Of a stretch of DNA of 5,644 nt, positions 5,338 to 5,644 are shown piece by piece. How positions within the stretch are numbered: position 1 is the stretch's first letter; every line of letters starts with the position of its first letter. Position numbers and translations under genes: made by a program. Under the pieces are notes generated by a model. It was not told the origin of the DNA. It made no database searches and saw only the letters and a list, made by a program, of their open reading frames with translations. Origin of the DNA: Chloroflexota bacterium (GTDB lineage: Bacteria > Chloroflexota > Dehalococcoidia > UBA2247 > RBG-13-53-26); assembly GCA_003650185.1 (NCBI GenBank), contig QMOF01000155.1:1-5644 (forward strand), given 5' to 3'.

Positions 5338-5644
5338 ATGTTGGGCGCCAAAGTCCTGGTGGTCGAAGACGATGCTACCCTGTTGCAGGTCTTGAGATAC
5401 AATCTGGCCAGGGAGGGCTACAACGTGCTGACCGCTGCGGAGGGCGACCAGGCACTCCAGACCGCGCTCAGGGAGAGACCTGACCTGGTCATCCTGGATA
5501 TCATGCTTCCGCGCATCGACGGTCTTGAAGTGTGTCGCATATTGCGCCAGGAGATGACCGTTCCCATCCTGATGCTTACAGCGAAGAGCGAGGAGATAGA
5601 CAAGGTCGTCGGCCTGGAGATCGGCGCCGACGACTACATGACCA
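5338..5644 (+). CDS. Two-component response regulator, OmpR/PhoB class, receiver domain (runs off the right edge)
   Basis: The 102 codons in the window encode nearly all of a CheY-like receiver domain, which takes a phosphate from a sensor histidine kinase. The start is KVLVVEDDATLLQVLRYNLAREGYNVLTA. The acidic pocket is Glu10, Asp11 and Asp12. The phospho-acceptor is Asp54 in LVILDIMLPRIDGLEV, the switch Thr is Thr81, and the conserved Lys is Lys83 in MLTAKSE. IGADDYMT (95-102) is the usual lead into the last helix. All receiver residues needed for phosphorylation are present. The output domain is off the edge; the wording of the receiver (LRxxLxxEGYxV, LPxxDGLEVCRxLR, GADDY) is that of OmpR/PhoB winged-helix regulators, so DNA binding is expected but not seen. 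The ATG has GGAG 7 bases upstream. A histidine kinase gene is likely downstream, outside the window. Confidence 0.93.
   Translation, partial: MLGAKVLVVEDDATLLQVLRYNLAREGYNVLTAAEGDQALQTALRERPDLVILDIMLPRIDGLEVCRILRQEMTVPILMLTAKSEEIDKVVGLEIGADDYMT

Overview
The window comes from a moderately GC-rich bacterial chromosome. It holds four leftward (minus-strand) genes and the start of one rightward (plus-strand) gene, with no mobile element, CRISPR array, rRNA or tRNA. The SbcC N-terminus (around CLCGDNGNGKSA and FLRQGHADEFT), the stand-alone OYE/FAH pair, and TATAAT boxes in otherwise GC-rich DNA look to me like Chloroflexota, perhaps Dehalococcoidia. That is recollection-based inference, not something the sequence proves.

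Layout from left to right. Positions 1-1192 (minus) hold the first 397 codons of an SbcC/Rad50-type DNA-repair ATPase: the N-terminal nucleotide-binding half and the start of the coiled coil. Positions 1193-1426 are intergenic, with a bulged hairpin just after the upstream gene's stop and a TATAAT box for sbcC. Positions 1427-3409 (minus) encode a two-module old-yellow-enzyme/FAD oxidoreductase of the 2,4-dienoyl-CoA reductase/BaiCD/enoate reductase type. Positions 3460-4260 (minus) encode a fumarylacetoacetate hydrolase (FAH) family enzyme. Its gene reads directly into the oxidoreductase gene, and the two probably form a two-gene catabolic operon driven from a perfect TATAAT box at 4281-4286. 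Positions 4261-4480 are a 220-base spacer. Positions 4481-5125 (minus) encode a GNAT-family N-acetyltransferase. Positions 5126-5337 are a divergent control region. From 5338 to the right edge runs the receiver domain of an OmpR/PhoB-class response regulator (plus).

How the genes may work together. The FAH-family enzyme and the flavin oxidoreductase are the only pair with a strong operon signal. A plausible joint role is reducing an unsaturated ring-derived or CoA-linked acid and hydrolysing or isomerising a beta-keto or 2-oxo acid, but the substrates cannot be read from sequence. sbcC, the acetyltransferase gene and the response regulator gene each appear to have their own promoter. The region most worth a second look is 5126-5337: it holds a perfect 8-bp dyad over the -35 position of the acetyltransferase promoter, and a facing pair of near-identical 12-mers, one in each divergent transcription unit. 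I found no clearly new multi-gene system in the window.
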